DNA from: Anaerococcus jeddahensis
GTDB taxonomy: Bacteria > Bacillota > Clostridia > Tissierellales > Peptoniphilaceae
Direction: 5' to 3'
DNA: 64,000 nt
NCBI RefSeq assembly: GCF_001182725.1
Contig: NZ_CWHU01000005.1
Span: 496,001-560,000, forward strand
The notes under the pieces were generated by a model. That model was not told the origin of the DNA. It did no database searches and worked only from the letters and a program-made list of their open reading frames with translations. Positions within the stretch are counted from its first letter, which is position 1, and each line of letters begins with the position of its first letter. Positions 52,894-62,029 of the stretch are shown one piece after another. Position numbers and translations under genes: made by a program.

Positions 52894-53781
52894 ATGAAAA
52901 TAAATTATGTAAAACTTGATAACGGCGAAACTATGGCCTATAGACATGTTGGTCATGGTGAAAATAAGGTGGTTTTAATTCATGGCTTTCAATCTTCTTC
53001 TCAATTTTTTGAAGATTTATTGGAAAGTCTTGATGAAAATATTGAAGTTTTTGCTCCAGATCTTATTGGTTATGGGGAAAGTTCTTATGAAAATAAGCAC
53101 AAAAAAATGAATGAATGGGCGAAAGATTTGAATTATTTTGTTGATTCTTTGAATATTGAAGATTTTACTCTTGTTGGTTGGTCTTTGGGCGGTCAAGTTG
53201 CCATGGATTTTGCAGGACTTTTCTCTGAAAAAATAAAACAATTAATTTTGATTGCATCTGTCGGAGTTAGGGGTCTAGTTATGCCGAAAGATAAGGATGC
53301 AAATGAAGATGATAAAAAATTAAAACTTCCAAATTTTTTGAAAAATTTCAATATTAAGCACGACCATTCTTTTACAGTTCCTATTTTAAATGGGATAAAG
53401 GATAAGGATATTGATTTTTTTGAAGATTTATTTAGGCAAACAATTTATAATGTCAATGACCCAAATCCTGATGATTTAAGAAAAATGGCTGAAGATTTTC
53501 TAAAACAAAGGTGTTTTTTGGAAGCCCTCCTTGCAATGGTAACTTATAATAATACGAGCGAAGATGGAGATGGCTTAATTGAAAAAATAAATAAAAAGGT
53601 TACATGGATTCACGGTGACAAGGATATGGTTGTGCCAATTGATGATGCCTATAAAAGTATTGAATATTTTCCAAACAAGGTAAATTTCATAAAATTTGAA
53701 AATTCTGGTCATGCTATTTTTGTTGATGAAAAAGAAAAATTTATAGAAATTTTTGAAGATTTGATAAAAAATGAAAATTAA
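52894..53781 (+). CDS. Alpha/beta hydrolase
   Basis: 295 residues from ATG 52894 with AAGGTG upstream. The oxyanion motif is LIHGFQSSS, the nucleophile is in VGWSLGGQ, the acid is in HGDKDMVVP, and the catalytic His is in FENSGHAIFVD, all in canonical order. It has no signal peptide. It overlaps the DUF1294 gene by 11 bases. The substrate is unknown; the fold is close to ester or C-C bond hydrolases. Confidence 0.85.
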   Translation: MKINYVKLDNGETMAYRHVGHGENKVVLIHGFQSSSQFFEDLLESLDENIEVFAPDLIGYGESSYENKHKKMNEWAKDLNYFVDSLNIEDFTLVGWSLGGQVAMDFAGLFSEKIKQLILIASVGVRGLVMPKDKDANEDDKKLKLPNFLKNFNIKHDHSFTVPILNGIKDKDIDFFEDLFRQTIYNVNDPNPDDLRKMAEDFLKQRCFLEALLAMVTYNNTSEDGDGLIEKINKKVTWIHGDKDMVVPIDDAYKSIEYFPNKVNFIKFENSGHAIFVDEKEKFIEIFEDLIKNEN

Positions 53782-54052
53782 ATATTTAATATTTTATTTT
53801 ATATTTGTTTCTATAATTTCAATTTTCCTAGTAATTTACGATAAAGTTGCTTCAAAAAAATTTAAAAGAAAAAGGGTAAGAGAAAATATTTTATTGGCAT
53901 TTGCCTTTATTGGAGGGGCTTTTTCTATGTATATTACAATGAAAATTACCCATCATAAAACTCGTCACAAAAAATTCATGATATTTCTTCCAATTTTTAT
54001 GATTTTACATATTTTTCTTGGATTTTTTTTAATAAAATTATTTTTTAATTAG
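53771..54052 (+). CDS. DUF1294 membrane protein
   Basis: 93 residues, three hydrophobic helices. The family pattern is DKVASKKFKRKRVRENILL, then FIGGAFSMY and HHKTRHKKF. The function is unknown. It is translationally coupled to the alpha/beta hydrolase. Confidence 0.8.
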   Translation: MKIKYLIFYFIFVSIISIFLVIYDKVASKKFKRKRVRENILLAFAFIGGAFSMYITMKITHHKTRHKKFMIFLPIFMILHIFLGFFLIKLFFN

Positions 54053-54080
54053 CGGTATGAAGATGCCGCTTTTATTTTTT
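54051..54080 (+). terminator. Rho-independent terminator
   Basis: AGCGG and CCGCT around TATGAAGATG, then a T-rich run. The stem overlaps the DUF1294 stop codon. Confidence 0.7.
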
Positions 54081-54120
54081 AAAAATGGGTAAGTATATGT
54101 AAGGAATGAAGGAGAGAATA

Positions 54121-54648
54121 ATGAAAGAATATGTAGATTTATATGATAATTTTAGGAAAAAAACTGGAGATATAATCGAAAGAAGAGATATAGTGCCAAG
54201 AGGTCTATACAGACTTATTGTTCATGTTTTAATTTTTGACAAAAAAGGAAGGCTTTTGATTCAAAAAAGAACAAAATCCAAAAGATCTTGGCCAAATTTG
54301 TGGGATTTGACAGTTTCTGGTGCAGTTTCAAGTGGAGAAAGTTCTCAAATTTCGGCTTCAAGAGAATTATTTGAGGAGCTTGGAATTAAATATGATTTTT
54401 CAAATGCTTATCCAAATATTTCAATTAATACAGGTTTTAGGATAGATGATGTTTATATAATTAGAAATAAAAATATAGATCTTAAAAAATTGAAATTACA
54501 AGAAGAGGAAGTAGCGGATGCAAAATTTGTTAGTAGAAGTGAGCTATTACAAATAATTGATGAAAAAGAATTTGTTCCTTACCAAAAAGATTATATTAAT
54601 TTATTATTTTATTTGAGGGATAATTCAAATTTATTTACAAATAATTAA
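54121..54648 (+). CDS. Nudix hydrolase (IDI-like subgroup)
   Basis: 175 residues from ATG 54121, which has AAGGAGAGA upstream; a preceding in-frame ATG at 54106 lies before that site. The Nudix box reads GAVSSGESSQISASRELFEE, then LGI, with the REFEELG-type core. The surrounding RTKSKRSWPNLWDLT matches the isopentenyl-diphosphate isomerase-like Nudix subgroup that acts on varied diphosphates. The exact substrate is unknown. Confidence 0.85.
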   Translation: MKEYVDLYDNFRKKTGDIIERRDIVPRGLYRLIVHVLIFDKKGRLLIQKRTKSKRSWPNLWDLTVSGAVSSGESSQISASRELFEELGIKYDFSNAYPNISINTGFRIDDVYIIRNKNIDLKKLKLQEEEVADAKFVSRSELLQIIDEKEFVPYQKDYINLLFYLRDNSNLFTNN

Positions 54649-54733
54649 GAACAATTATCATTTTCTTTCTAAAAGGAGTATAATAAAAAAGAATTAGAAG
54701 TGATTTACTCGGAATTAAAACATAGGAGGAATA

Positions 54734-55672
54734 ATGAAAGATAGTAAAATTATTTTAGTTGGCGATGGAGCTGTAGGAAGTTCTTTTGCTTATGCCTCTA
54801 CAATTCTCGGTGTAGGAAGAGAATTGGGAATAATTGATATAAATGAGAAGAAGGCTGAGGGAGATGCAATGGATCTTTCCGATGTTCTTTCTTTTACAAA
54901 TCCAAAACATATTTATAAAGCAGATTACAGTGATTGTAAAGATGCGGAAGTTGTTGTAATTACAGCTGGAATTCCACAAAAATCTGGGGAATCAAGGCTT
55001 GATTTAATAGAAAAAAATCTCAAAATTTTTAAAGATATGATTGAAAAAATTGTTTCAAGTGGTTTTGATGGAATATTTTTGGTTGCATCAAATCCTGTAG
55101 ACATTTTAACCTATGCAACTTGGAAATATTCAAAATTTCCTGCAAATAAAGTTATAGGAACTGGAACAACTCTAGACTCATCAAGATTTAAAAAAGAAAT
55201 TGCAAATTTAATAGGAATTGATCCAAGAAGTGTTGAAGCTTTTATTATGGGTGAGCATGGAGATAGCGAATTTGCAGTTTGGTCACACACAAATGTTGGT
55301 GGAATGCCTTTGTACGAATGGGTAAAAACTCACAGTGATACTGATGAAAAAGAATTGTTGGATACTTTTGAAAAGGTTAAAAATGCGGCCTACGAAATTA
55401 TTGATAAAAAAGGCGCAACATTTTATGGAATCGGTATGGCTCTAACAAGGATAGTTGAAGCTATAATAAACGATCAAAATTCTGTATTTTCAACTTCATC
55501 ATATCTTGATGGGGAATATGGTTTAAATGATATTTATATAGGAGTTCCTTCAGTTATAGGAAAAGATGGAATAAAATGGGTTTTGGAAGTTCCACTAACA
55601 GATACTGAAGATGAAAGAATGAAAGAAAGTGCCAAAACTTTAAAAGAAATAATTAAAAAATCTAATGTATAA
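54734..55672 (+). CDS. ldh: L-lactate dehydrogenase
   Basis: 312 residues with AGGAGG upstream. The NAD motif is GDGAVGSSFAYA, the Arg of the active-site loop is in PQKSGESRLDLIEKN, and the catalytic His is in MGEHGDSEFAVWS. The substrate-specificity loop fits L-lactate dehydrogenase rather than malate dehydrogenase. It reduces pyruvate, here available from serine deamination and glycolysis. A TATAAT at 54679-54684 is the likely -10 box. Confidence 0.94.
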   Translation: MKDSKIILVGDGAVGSSFAYASTILGVGRELGIIDINEKKAEGDAMDLSDVLSFTNPKHIYKADYSDCKDAEVVVITAGIPQKSGESRLDLIEKNLKIFKDMIEKIVSSGFDGIFLVASNPVDILTYATWKYSKFPANKVIGTGTTLDSSRFKKEIANLIGIDPRSVEAFIMGEHGDSEFAVWSHTNVGGMPLYEWVKTHSDTDEKELLDTFEKVKNAAYEIIDKKGATFYGIGMALTRIVEAIINDQNSVFSTSSYLDGEYGLNDIYIGVPSVIGKDGIKWVLEVPLTDTEDERMKESAKTLKEIIKKSNV

Positions 55673-55731
55673 ATAATTTTTAAAAATGGGTATATATTTT
55701 AGGTAAAGTATCTTATAAAGGATGGAAAAAT

Positions 55732-56037
55732 ATGGCAGATATTAAAAAAATTAAAGAAATGGAAGAAATTTTAAATAAAAATTCCAAAGCCGTAGAAGAG
55801 TTTAGACAAGCTCTTGAAAAATTTAAGGAAAGTCAAAAAGATTACAAGAAACTTTCTGATTATTATTCTTCACAAGAATATATGGATGACCTTGATGAAT
55901 CAAACCAAGGAAAAATTGATCCTGAAATAAGTCAAGGAATATTTTCTGAAGATTTAGTTTATGACCTACTTGGTGATAATTATTATTTGGCAGTCGATAT
56001 GCTTGAACTTGCAACTGAAATAATTAAAAATAATTAA
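55732..56037 (+). CDS. DUF4298 protein
   Basis: 101 residues, acidic and largely helical: MEEILNKNSKAVEEFRQALE and YYSSQEYMDDL are the family hallmarks of DUF4298. No membrane segment. The function is unknown. GGATGG precedes the ATG. It is followed by a terminator shared with the convergent ECF gene. Confidence 0.82.
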   Translation: MADIKKIKEMEEILNKNSKAVEEFRQALEKFKESQKDYKKLSDYYSSQEYMDDLDESNQGKIDPEISQGIFSEDLVYDLLGDNYYLAVDMLELATEIIKNN

Positions 56038-56045
56038 TTTAAAAT

Positions 56046-56078
56046 CCCTCAGCAAAAATTTGCTGAGGGATATTTTTA
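56046..56078. terminator. Bidirectional terminator between convergent genes
   Basis: CCCTCAGCA and TGCTGAGGG form a perfect stem around AAAATT, with T and A runs on either side. Confidence 0.88.
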
Positions 56079-56813
56079 TTTTCTTCTTGCTGCTTTTACT
56101 ATTGCAGAAACCAAAACGATTGACATGATTCCTTCTGGAAGTCCGTTTGTAATAATTGCTCCAAAAATTGTGCTTCTTGCAGCCTCAACTGAAATTCCCA
56201 AGGCCGTTACATATTTTTCTGCATAAAATAAATATATAAAGCCCATTACAAAAAGTGTATTAGTCATTGTTCCAACAAAAGATGCTATAGCAACTGAAAG
56301 ATTTGAATTTTTATTTTTAAAAGTCAAATAAAGCATAGAAATTGCAATGATTGTAATAATTATTGAAATAACTATTTGATAAATTTTTGCTTGGTGGCTT
56401 AAATTATAATAAACTAAATATAGCAAAAATCCTGTTAAAATTGTCCACAAAAATAAGGAAACTTTCCTTATTTTTTCATTACTTTTATCTTTTAAAGCCA
56501 AAAATGTTAGTCCTGCAAAAATTCCTATTAAAATTCTTGGTAAAACTGAAATTATTGGATTATAAAATACAAATGAAATTGGACCTGGTCTTAGCATTGC
56601 ATTTGCTATTGAAGATAGACCAAAAATAAATCCTACAAGGCCTCCAACAATTGGTCCTTCCAAAATTGCTGCTATAATTACTGGAATGTGCATGGTCGTA
56701 ATATTTATTAGGCCTAGGGGAATGTATCCCATTGGAGTCAATCCTAAAACTATAGTGATTGCACCAAGCATAGCCACAGTTACCATCTTGCGTGTTTTTT
56801 CTTTGTTATTCAT
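56076..56813 (-). CDS. ECF transporter S component
   Basis: 245 residues from ATG 56813 with GGAGG upstream. Six or seven helices. The N-terminal KTRKMVTVAMLGAITIVLG and the ITTMHIPVIIAAILEGPIVG loop are typical of ECF S components of the group that includes pantothenate and related vitamin binders. A charged insertion (ALKDKSNEKIRK) breaks the middle. No ATPase or T component is adjacent, so it probably uses shared group II modules. The substrate is unknown and no riboswitch is visible upstream. Confidence 0.8.
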   Translation of the reverse strand: MNNKEKTRKMVTVAMLGAITIVLGLTPMGYIPLGLINITTMHIPVIIAAILEGPIVGGLVGFIFGLSSIANAMLRPGPISFVFYNPIISVLPRILIGIFAGLTFLALKDKSNEKIRKVSLFLWTILTGFLLYLVYYNLSHQAKIYQIVISIIITIIAISMLYLTFKNKNSNLSVAIASFVGTMTNTLFVMGFIYLFYAEKYVTALGISVEAARSTIFGAIITNGLPEGIMSIVLVSAIVKAARRK

Positions 56814-56915
56814 GTTACCTCCTGATACGATTCTTCAAGATATCGTTCATTTTCTATAATATTATATAGGAAAAAAATTAAAATGTCTAAGATTAAAAAA
56901 ACAAAAATATTTCAA

Positions 56916-56956
56916 ATAAAAAAGCTGTTGCAAAATAATTTATTTTACAACAGCTT
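56916..56956 (-). terminator. Terminator downstream of tRNA-Lys
   Basis: On the minus strand AAGCTGTTG and CAACAGCTT form a stem around an AT-rich loop, followed by TTTTTT. Confidence 0.82.
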
Positions 56957-56962
56957 AAAAAC

Positions 56963-57038
56963 TGGTGCGCCATCAGGGATTCGAACCCTGGACACCCTGA
57001 TTAAGAGTCAGGTGCTCTACCAACTGAGCTAATGGCAC
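56963..57038 (-). tRNA. tRNA-Lys (anticodon CTT)
   Basis: 76 bases including an encoded CCA. On the minus strand the acceptor stem is GTGCCAT/ATGGCGC with G-T pairing, the D loop has AGCTCAGTTGGTAGAGC, the anticodon loop is CTCTTAA and the T arm has GGGTTCGAATCCC. Confidence 0.95.
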
Positions 57039-57096
57039 TAACTTGCTGACTTATTAATAATACCATTTTAAAAATAATTTGTCAACAAGATTGAAA

Positions 57097-57993
57097 TTAT
57101 TTATAAATTAGCCAAAGTTTTACAATTTGATCTTGTATATCTTGATATGGCCACTCAATTTTTGAATTTTTTATAGAATTTGGATCATTAATTAAAAATT
57201 TATCATCTTTTACAGAGTCTATTACCATAATATGACCGCCGGTTGTAAAATAACCGTGTTTTACAGAAATAATTATTGGACCTTTTTTTAGAGCTTGTTT
57301 TATATCTTTTTCAGTATTTTCAATATCTTTAATTTTGACTTTATATTTATCTGCTTCAAATTCAAAAAAAGACCAATACACTCCATCTTCAGTCATATGA
57401 TTTTTTGCATCTTTTGCAATTACTTTTGGATTTATTTTTTCATCATCTAAAAGCCTAGATAAAACCATTGACATGGAAGTTGGACCACAACCTGCAATTC
57501 CTATATTATCATCATCAATTAGTTTATCATAAGCCCATCTGTTGTCCCACTGAAGATAGAATGGAGTTTTTCTATGTAAATTAATTGTTTGCCCATCATA
57601 AAAATTAAAGTCATTTTTATTATTATGGCTATTGTAAACAAAATCACAAGCATCATCATCATTTCCAACTAAAACTTTTTCGCCATAAGTTAATTTATCG
57701 AAATTATCATAAATCCATTTTAATTTATTATTTCCAGAAGATTTTTCCTTAATGTATGATTTTAAATCTTTATCTTTATTGGTTTTGATTTTTGCTTGGT
57801 GATACATGTCCTTATCTATAATTGAAAGCATATTTGCCTTGGCGTTTTTATCATGATTTATATATTTTTTTGTAATAAATTCAACATCTCTTAATGTATT
57901 TGAAAAATTTTCATTTTTTATTTCACTCTTTTCCTTTGTCGAGCAAGCTGACAGTGGAAAAATTAATAATAAGATTAATATAATTTTTTTCAT
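57097..57993 (-). CDS. Lipoprotein with a C39-like (papain-fold) peptidase domain
   Basis: 298 residues. The signal peptide ends in the lipobox LSAC, giving a lipidated Cys at about residue 17. The C-terminal half (about 135-298) is a peptidase C39-like domain with the catalytic Cys in GIAGCGPTSMSMVLS, the His in TTGGHIMVIDS and the Asp in LINDPNS. This domain cleaves peptides or acts in cell-wall turnover. It is anchored to the outer face of the membrane. The substrate is unknown. Confidence 0.85.
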   Translation of the reverse strand: MKKIILILLLIFPLSACSTKEKSEIKNENFSNTLRDVEFITKKYINHDKNAKANMLSIIDKDMYHQAKIKTNKDKDLKSYIKEKSSGNNKLKWIYDNFDKLTYGEKVLVGNDDDACDFVYNSHNNKNDFNFYDGQTINLHRKTPFYLQWDNRWAYDKLIDDDNIGIAGCGPTSMSMVLSRLLDDEKINPKVIAKDAKNHMTEDGVYWSFFEFEADKYKVKIKDIENTEKDIKQALKKGPIIISVKHGYFTTGGHIMVIDSVKDDKFLINDPNSIKNSKIEWPYQDIQDQIVKLWLIYK

Positions 57994-58100
57994 ATTTTCA
58001 CCTTTTCTTAAACTTAATTATATCAGAAAATAATGACAAATTTAAATTATTTAAAATTTTGAAACTTTATTTTTAAAAAAATTTTGTTATAATGGTAAAA

Positions 58101-58142
58101 GGATGTTTACTTGGGACCCATCCACAAAAAAAATCAAGGAGG
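58101..58142 (+). promoter_or_regulatory. preQ1-I riboswitch
   Basis: The hairpin GGATG-loop-CATCC is followed by the A-rich tail ACAAAAAAAATCAAGG. The loop CTTG can pair with CAAG of the tail, making the class I pseudoknot, and that tail merges into the AAGGAGG ribosome site of queT. Ligand binding would therefore hide the ribosome site. A TATAAT lies at 58088-58093, eight bases before the aptamer. Confidence 0.83.
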
Positions 58143-58147
58143 TATAT

Positions 58148-58648
58148 ATGTCTAATCAAAGATATAATTTTAAGGATACAAATTTTTTAGTTAAGTCAGC
58201 TGCGATCGCAGCCCTTTATGCTGTAATTACTTTAATGTTCCCATCACTAGCATACGGGCCAATTCAATTGAGGTTTAGTGAAATACTAGTTTTATTGGTA
58301 TTTTACAACAGAAGATTTATACCAGGACTTTTGTTGGGATGTTTTTTGGCTAATTTCGCATCAGATATTGCAGTATTTGATGTAATTTTTGGAACTTTTG
58401 CTTCATTTTTGGCATTTTCCCTAATTATTAGGCAAAAAAATTTATTTATAGCATCATTATTCCCAGTTTTATTTATGTTTATACCAGCTATAGGAACTTA
58501 CCTTTTATTAGATTCATCAACTGCATTTATAATCATGCTTTTACAATTTATGATGAGTGAATTTATAGTTGTATCTATAATTGGTGTTATAATTTTTAAA
58601 ATTTTAGAAAAAAATACTGGACTAATGGAAATGATTAAAAATTTCTAA
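58148..58648 (+). CDS. queT: QueT-family queuosine precursor transporter
   Basis: 166 residues from ATG 58148 with AAGGAGG upstream. An ATG at 58103 lies inside the riboswitch and is not the start. Five or six helices. The family text LVKSAAIAALYAVITLMFPS and YGPIQLRFSEILVLLVFYN identifies the QueT S component of ECF importers for queuosine precursors. The preQ1 riboswitch in the leader agrees with this substrate. Confidence 0.93.
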   Translation: MSNQRYNFKDTNFLVKSAAIAALYAVITLMFPSLAYGPIQLRFSEILVLLVFYNRRFIPGLLLGCFLANFASDIAVFDVIFGTFASFLAFSLIIRQKNLFIASLFPVLFMFIPAIGTYLLLDSSTAFIIMLLQFMMSEFIVVSIIGVIIFKILEKNTGLMEMIKNF

Positions 58649-58660
58649 AAATAATAAAAA

Positions 58661-58686
58661 AAAAGAGTGCATTTTGCACTCTTTTA
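58661..58686. terminator. Bidirectional terminator between queT and asp23
   Basis: AAAAGAGTGCA and TGCACTCTTTT form a perfect stem around TTT. Confidence 0.87.
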
Positions 58687-58696
58687 AATTTTAAAT

Positions 58697-59116
58697 TTAT
58701 TCTTCATCTTTATTTTTTGAATTTTTTTCTTCAAATTCTTCTTTTGTTAAAACATCAACTATTTCAGCTTTAACAGCTTGTACGTTTATACCTGTAAGTG
58801 TATAAACTTCTTTTTTGATATTTCTATCTAATGAAGCAAATACTTCTTGAGCTTTTTTACCATATTCAAGAATAATTTTTGTATTTACTACTGCGTTTTT
58901 AGCGTCATCAACGTCAATTGAGATTCCTGAAGTATTTTCACCGTCTGTAAAATTATCAGCTATTGATGAAAATACATTTTTTTTCAATTCTAAAACACCG
59001 TCAGTTTTTACCAAAACTTTTTTTGCAATTTTTGCAATTACATTATCATTAATTGTATATTCACTTACTTCATTAGCATATTCAGCTTGAACGTCTTTGT
59101 TTTCAATTTTATCCAT
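58697..59116 (-). CDS. Asp23/Gls24-family envelope stress protein
   Basis: 139 residues. The family core runs TINDNVIAKIAKKVLVKTDG to VNTKIILEYGKKAQEVFASL and VQAVKAEIVDVLT. An acidic tail with KNSKNKDEE ends the protein. Asp23 proteins form membrane-associated polymers linked to envelope stress. AAAGGAG precedes ATG 59116. Confidence 0.88.
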   Translation of the reverse strand: MDKIENKDVQAEYANEVSEYTINDNVIAKIAKKVLVKTDGVLELKKNVFSSIADNFTDGENTSGISIDVDDAKNAVVNTKIILEYGKKAQEVFASLDRNIKKEVYTLTGINVQAVKAEIVDVLTKEEFEEKNSKNKDEE

Positions 59117-59194
59117 AATTTTCTCCTTTAAATTTTTTAGTATTAAATACTTCCTACTTTACATTGTTACCCCAAAAATTGTTAAACAAACATC

Positions 59195-59464
59195 TTATTT
59201 GGATAATTTTTTTATAATTTTTTCAATCTCTTCAATTTTTTCAATTCCATCTTCGTTTTTTTCATCAAGGGCATGGTAGACACAATGTTCAAGATGGGAG
59301 GAGAGTACGTCTGAATTTATATTTTTTAAAATTGAAATTGATGCCATTAATTGATTTGATATATCTATACAATACCTATCATCTTCAACCATTTTAATTA
59401 AACCGTCAATTTGTCCTCTAACAGTTTTTAATTTTCTTAATGTTTTATCTTTATCAGCCTGCAT
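59195..59464 (-). CDS. csoR: CsoR-family copper-sensing repressor
   Basis: 89 residues. The all-helical DUF156 fold carries the Cu(I) ligands: Cys in RYCIDISNQ, and His and Cys in SSHLEHCVYHA. It starts two bases after the copA stop codon and is co-transcribed with it. The likely operator is the CCCC/GGGG palindrome before copA, at 62030-62049, giving autoregulation. Confidence 0.88.
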   Translation of the reverse strand: MQADKDKTLRKLKTVRGQIDGLIKMVEDDRYCIDISNQLMASISILKNINSDVLSSHLEHCVYHALDEKNEDGIEKIEEIEKIIKKLSK

Positions 59465-59465
59465 T

Positions 59466-59693
59466 TTATTTGTACTCTATACCTACAAACTCATATCCTG
59501 CATCATTGATTTTTTCTTTTATTTCTTCTTCGTCAATTGCTCCAAAAAATTCAACATTTGCAAGTTTTTCATCTAAATCTACTTCTGCATTTTCAATTCC
59601 TGCAATACTTTTTAAAACTTCCTCTACACGATTTTTGCAGTGGTTACAAGACATATTATTTACTCTTACTATCATTTTGTTTAGTTCGCTCAT
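59466..59693 (-). CDS. Possible independently translated CopZ copper chaperone (internal start in copA)
   Basis: An in-frame ATG at 59693, with AAGGAG eight bases upstream, would give a 75-residue protein with one HMA domain (NNMSCNHCKNRVEEVLKS). That is the usual size of CopZ. The ribosome site is as good as those of nearby genes. Separate translation would give the chaperone as well as the fusion; this is inferred from the ribosome site only. Confidence 0.5.
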   Translation of the reverse strand: MSELNKMIVRVNNMSCNHCKNRVEEVLKSIAGIENAEVDLDEKLANVEFFGAIDEEEIKEKINDAGYEFVGIEYK

Positions 59694-62015
59694 TTTTTTC
59701 TCCTTATTATTTTTATTTTTTTCTTCTTCTAAAATTTCTTTTATTTTTTCTTCATTTTCAAAATCAGCCTTAAATCCTCTAAGTCTTAAAGAATTCAAAC
59801 AAACAAATACTGATGATAAACTCATGGCAAAGGCACCAAACATTGGTGAAAGTTTCAATCCGAAAGTTGGATACAATAAACCAGCAGCAAGGGGAATTCC
59901 AATAATATTATAGAAAAAGGCCCAAAATAGATTTTCTTTTATTGTTTTTATGGTTGCTTTTGAAAGTTTTATGGCTGAAACAATATCCAGGATATTATTT
60001 TTTATTAAAATCACATCAGCTGATTCAATTGCAACATCAGTTCCATTTCCAATCGCCATAGAAACATCACTTCTTGCAAGGGCTGGTGCATCATTAATTC
60101 CATCTCCAACCATCAATACTTTTTTACCCTGATTTTGAAGTTTTTTAACTTCTTTTTCCTTATCTTGGGGCAAAACTTCTGCATATTTTTCGTCAATGTT
60201 TAAGGATTTTCTTATAGCTTCAGCGGTTTTTTCATTATCGCCTGTAATCATCCTAACTTCATAGCCCATTTTTTTCATCTCATCAATTGCAATTTTTGAT
60301 AAAGATTTTGGCCTATCTTGAACGGCAACAATTCCTATTACATTTTTTTCATCAGAAAAGTACATGGAAGTTTTTCCCTCATTTGAAAATTTATCAGCGA
60401 TTTTTTCATAAGAATTTAAATTTATATTTTGATCTTTCATTAAAGAAATATTTCCACCAAAATAAATTTTATTTTTATATTTTGCCTTAATTCCCTTGCC
60501 GGAAATTGATTCAAATTCTTCAATTTTTTCTGTCCCAATATTTTTTTCTTTTGCATATTCATTTATTGCATTTGATAGGGGATGTTCGCTATTATTTTCA
60601 ATTGAGCTTATTATTTTTATAAATTCATTTTCATCTATTTCAGTTTTAAAATCTGTAACTTGTGGTTTTCCTTCAGTAATTGTTCCAGTTTTATCAAGTA
60701 AAATTGTATCAACCTTGTGAAGATTTTCTAGACTTTCAGCGTTTTTAAATAAAAGTCCAAATTGAGCACTTTTCCCAGTTGAAACCATTATTGCCATAGG
60801 AGTAGCAAGTCCTAAAGCACAAGGACAAGAAATTACCAAAACTGAAATTGCAAGGTTTAATGAAAATTCAAATCCATATCCTAAAAACATCCAAGTAATA
60901 AATGTTAAAATAGAAATTATTATTACAGCTGGAACAAAAACTGCAGAAATTTTATCAGCAAGTTTTGCTATTGGAGCCTTTGTTTCGTTGGCATCATTTA
61001 CAAGTTCAATTATTTTTGAAAGAGTTGTATCTTCACCAACTTTTGTAGCTTCAAAAACAAAAGATCCTTGCTTGTTAATAGTTGCAGAAATTACTTCATC
61101 ACCAATATTTTTATTTACCGGCATTGATTCGCCTGTTATGGCAGATTCATCTACAAGAGATGAGCCTTCTTTAATTATTCCATCAACTGCTATTGATTCA
61201 CCAGGACGAACTAAAATCAAATCTCCTTTTTTTAAATCTTCTACCAAAACTTCAACTTCCTTGTCATCTTTTAAAACTCTTGCTTTTTTTGGAGCAAGAT
61301 CCATCAAAGATTCCAAGGATTTTTTTGTTTGACCCTTAGATCTTTTTTCAAAATATTTGCCAAGAGTAATTAAAGTCAAAATCATAGCTGCAGATTCAAA
61401 ATATAAATTATTCCTATAACTTTCAACTATTTCAAATTCACCAAAGCCAAGTCCATAAGCCATTCTCATTATGGCAAAAATTCCATAAACAAGTCCTGCA
61501 AAAGAACCAAGCCCAACCAAAGTATCCATATTTGGAGCCTTGTTAATTAGTCCCTTGAAACCTGAAATATAAAAAATCCTATTTACAAAAATAATTGGAA
61601 GAGCCAATAAAAATTGACTAAAAGCAAAATTTACGCTGCCCTCACTTCCCATTAAAAATTTTGGAAGGGGAAGAGAAATCATGTGTCCCATAGAAATATA
61701 CATCAACGGAACCATAAATAGAAAAGAAATAATTAATCTATCTTTAACTTCTTTTTCTTCATTAAAATGATTATTTTTTTCAATATTTTTTGAATTATCA
61801 CTTTTTATATTTTTTGGACTAGCTCCGTAGCCGATTTTTTCGACGGCTTTTATAATATCATCTTCAGAAATTTTCTCCTTGTCATAGGAAACATTCATAG
61901 TTTCTGAAACAAGATTTACACTTACATCGACAACACCTAATTTTCTTACAGCTTTTTCTACGTTTGCTTGGCAAGATGCACAAGTCATTCCAGTAACATC
62001 AAAGCGTTCTTTCAT
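59466..62015 (-). CDS. copA: Copper-exporting P1B-type ATPase with a fused C-terminal CopZ domain
   Basis: 849 residues, about 100 longer than usual. An N-terminal HMA domain has GMTCASC (residues 9-15). Then come eight helices, the actuator TGES at 294-297, the metal-binding CPC at 397-399, DKTGT at 441-445 and GDGINDAPAL. From about residue 755 a Lys/Asn-rich linker leads to a second HMA domain with NNMSCNHC (Cys 790 and 793). The linker KNNKEKK encodes an AAGGAG followed by ATG, so the tail looks like a former copZ gene joined in frame. It exports Cu(I). GGAGG precedes the start. Confidence 0.93.
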   Translation of the reverse strand: MKERFDVTGMTCASCQANVEKAVRKLGVVDVSVNLVSETMNVSYDKEKISEDDIIKAVEKIGYGASPKNIKSDNSKNIEKNNHFNEEKEVKDRLIISFLFMVPLMYISMGHMISLPLPKFLMGSEGSVNFAFSQFLLALPIIFVNRIFYISGFKGLINKAPNMDTLVGLGSFAGLVYGIFAIMRMAYGLGFGEFEIVESYRNNLYFESAAMILTLITLGKYFEKRSKGQTKKSLESLMDLAPKKARVLKDDKEVEVLVEDLKKGDLILVRPGESIAVDGIIKEGSSLVDESAITGESMPVNKNIGDEVISATINKQGSFVFEATKVGEDTTLSKIIELVNDANETKAPIAKLADKISAVFVPAVIIISILTFITWMFLGYGFEFSLNLAISVLVISCPCALGLATPMAIMVSTGKSAQFGLLFKNAESLENLHKVDTILLDKTGTITEGKPQVTDFKTEIDENEFIKIISSIENNSEHPLSNAINEYAKEKNIGTEKIEEFESISGKGIKAKYKNKIYFGGNISLMKDQNINLNSYEKIADKFSNEGKTSMYFSDEKNVIGIVAVQDRPKSLSKIAIDEMKKMGYEVRMITGDNEKTAEAIRKSLNIDEKYAEVLPQDKEKEVKKLQNQGKKVLMVGDGINDAPALARSDVSMAIGNGTDVAIESADVILIKNNILDIVSAIKLSKATIKTIKENLFWAFFYNIIGIPLAAGLLYPTFGLKLSPMFGAFAMSLSSVFVCLNSLRLRGFKADFENEEKIKEILEEEKNKNNKEKKMSELNKMIVRVNNMSCNHCKNRVEEVLKSIAGIENAEVDLDEKLANVEFFGAIDEEEIKEKINDAGYEFVGIEYK

Positions 62016-62029
62016 TTTACCTCCTAACT

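Noticed and set aside
58103-58147. An ATG opening an in-frame N-terminal extension of queT
   Set aside because: It lies wholly inside the preQ1 riboswitch stem-loop, has no ribosome site, and the extension reads as translated aptamer; the real start is ATG 58148 behind AAGGAGG.
59440-61332. Several long plus-strand frames opposite copA
   Set aside because: They are antisense shadows of copA, low in complexity and without ribosome sites.
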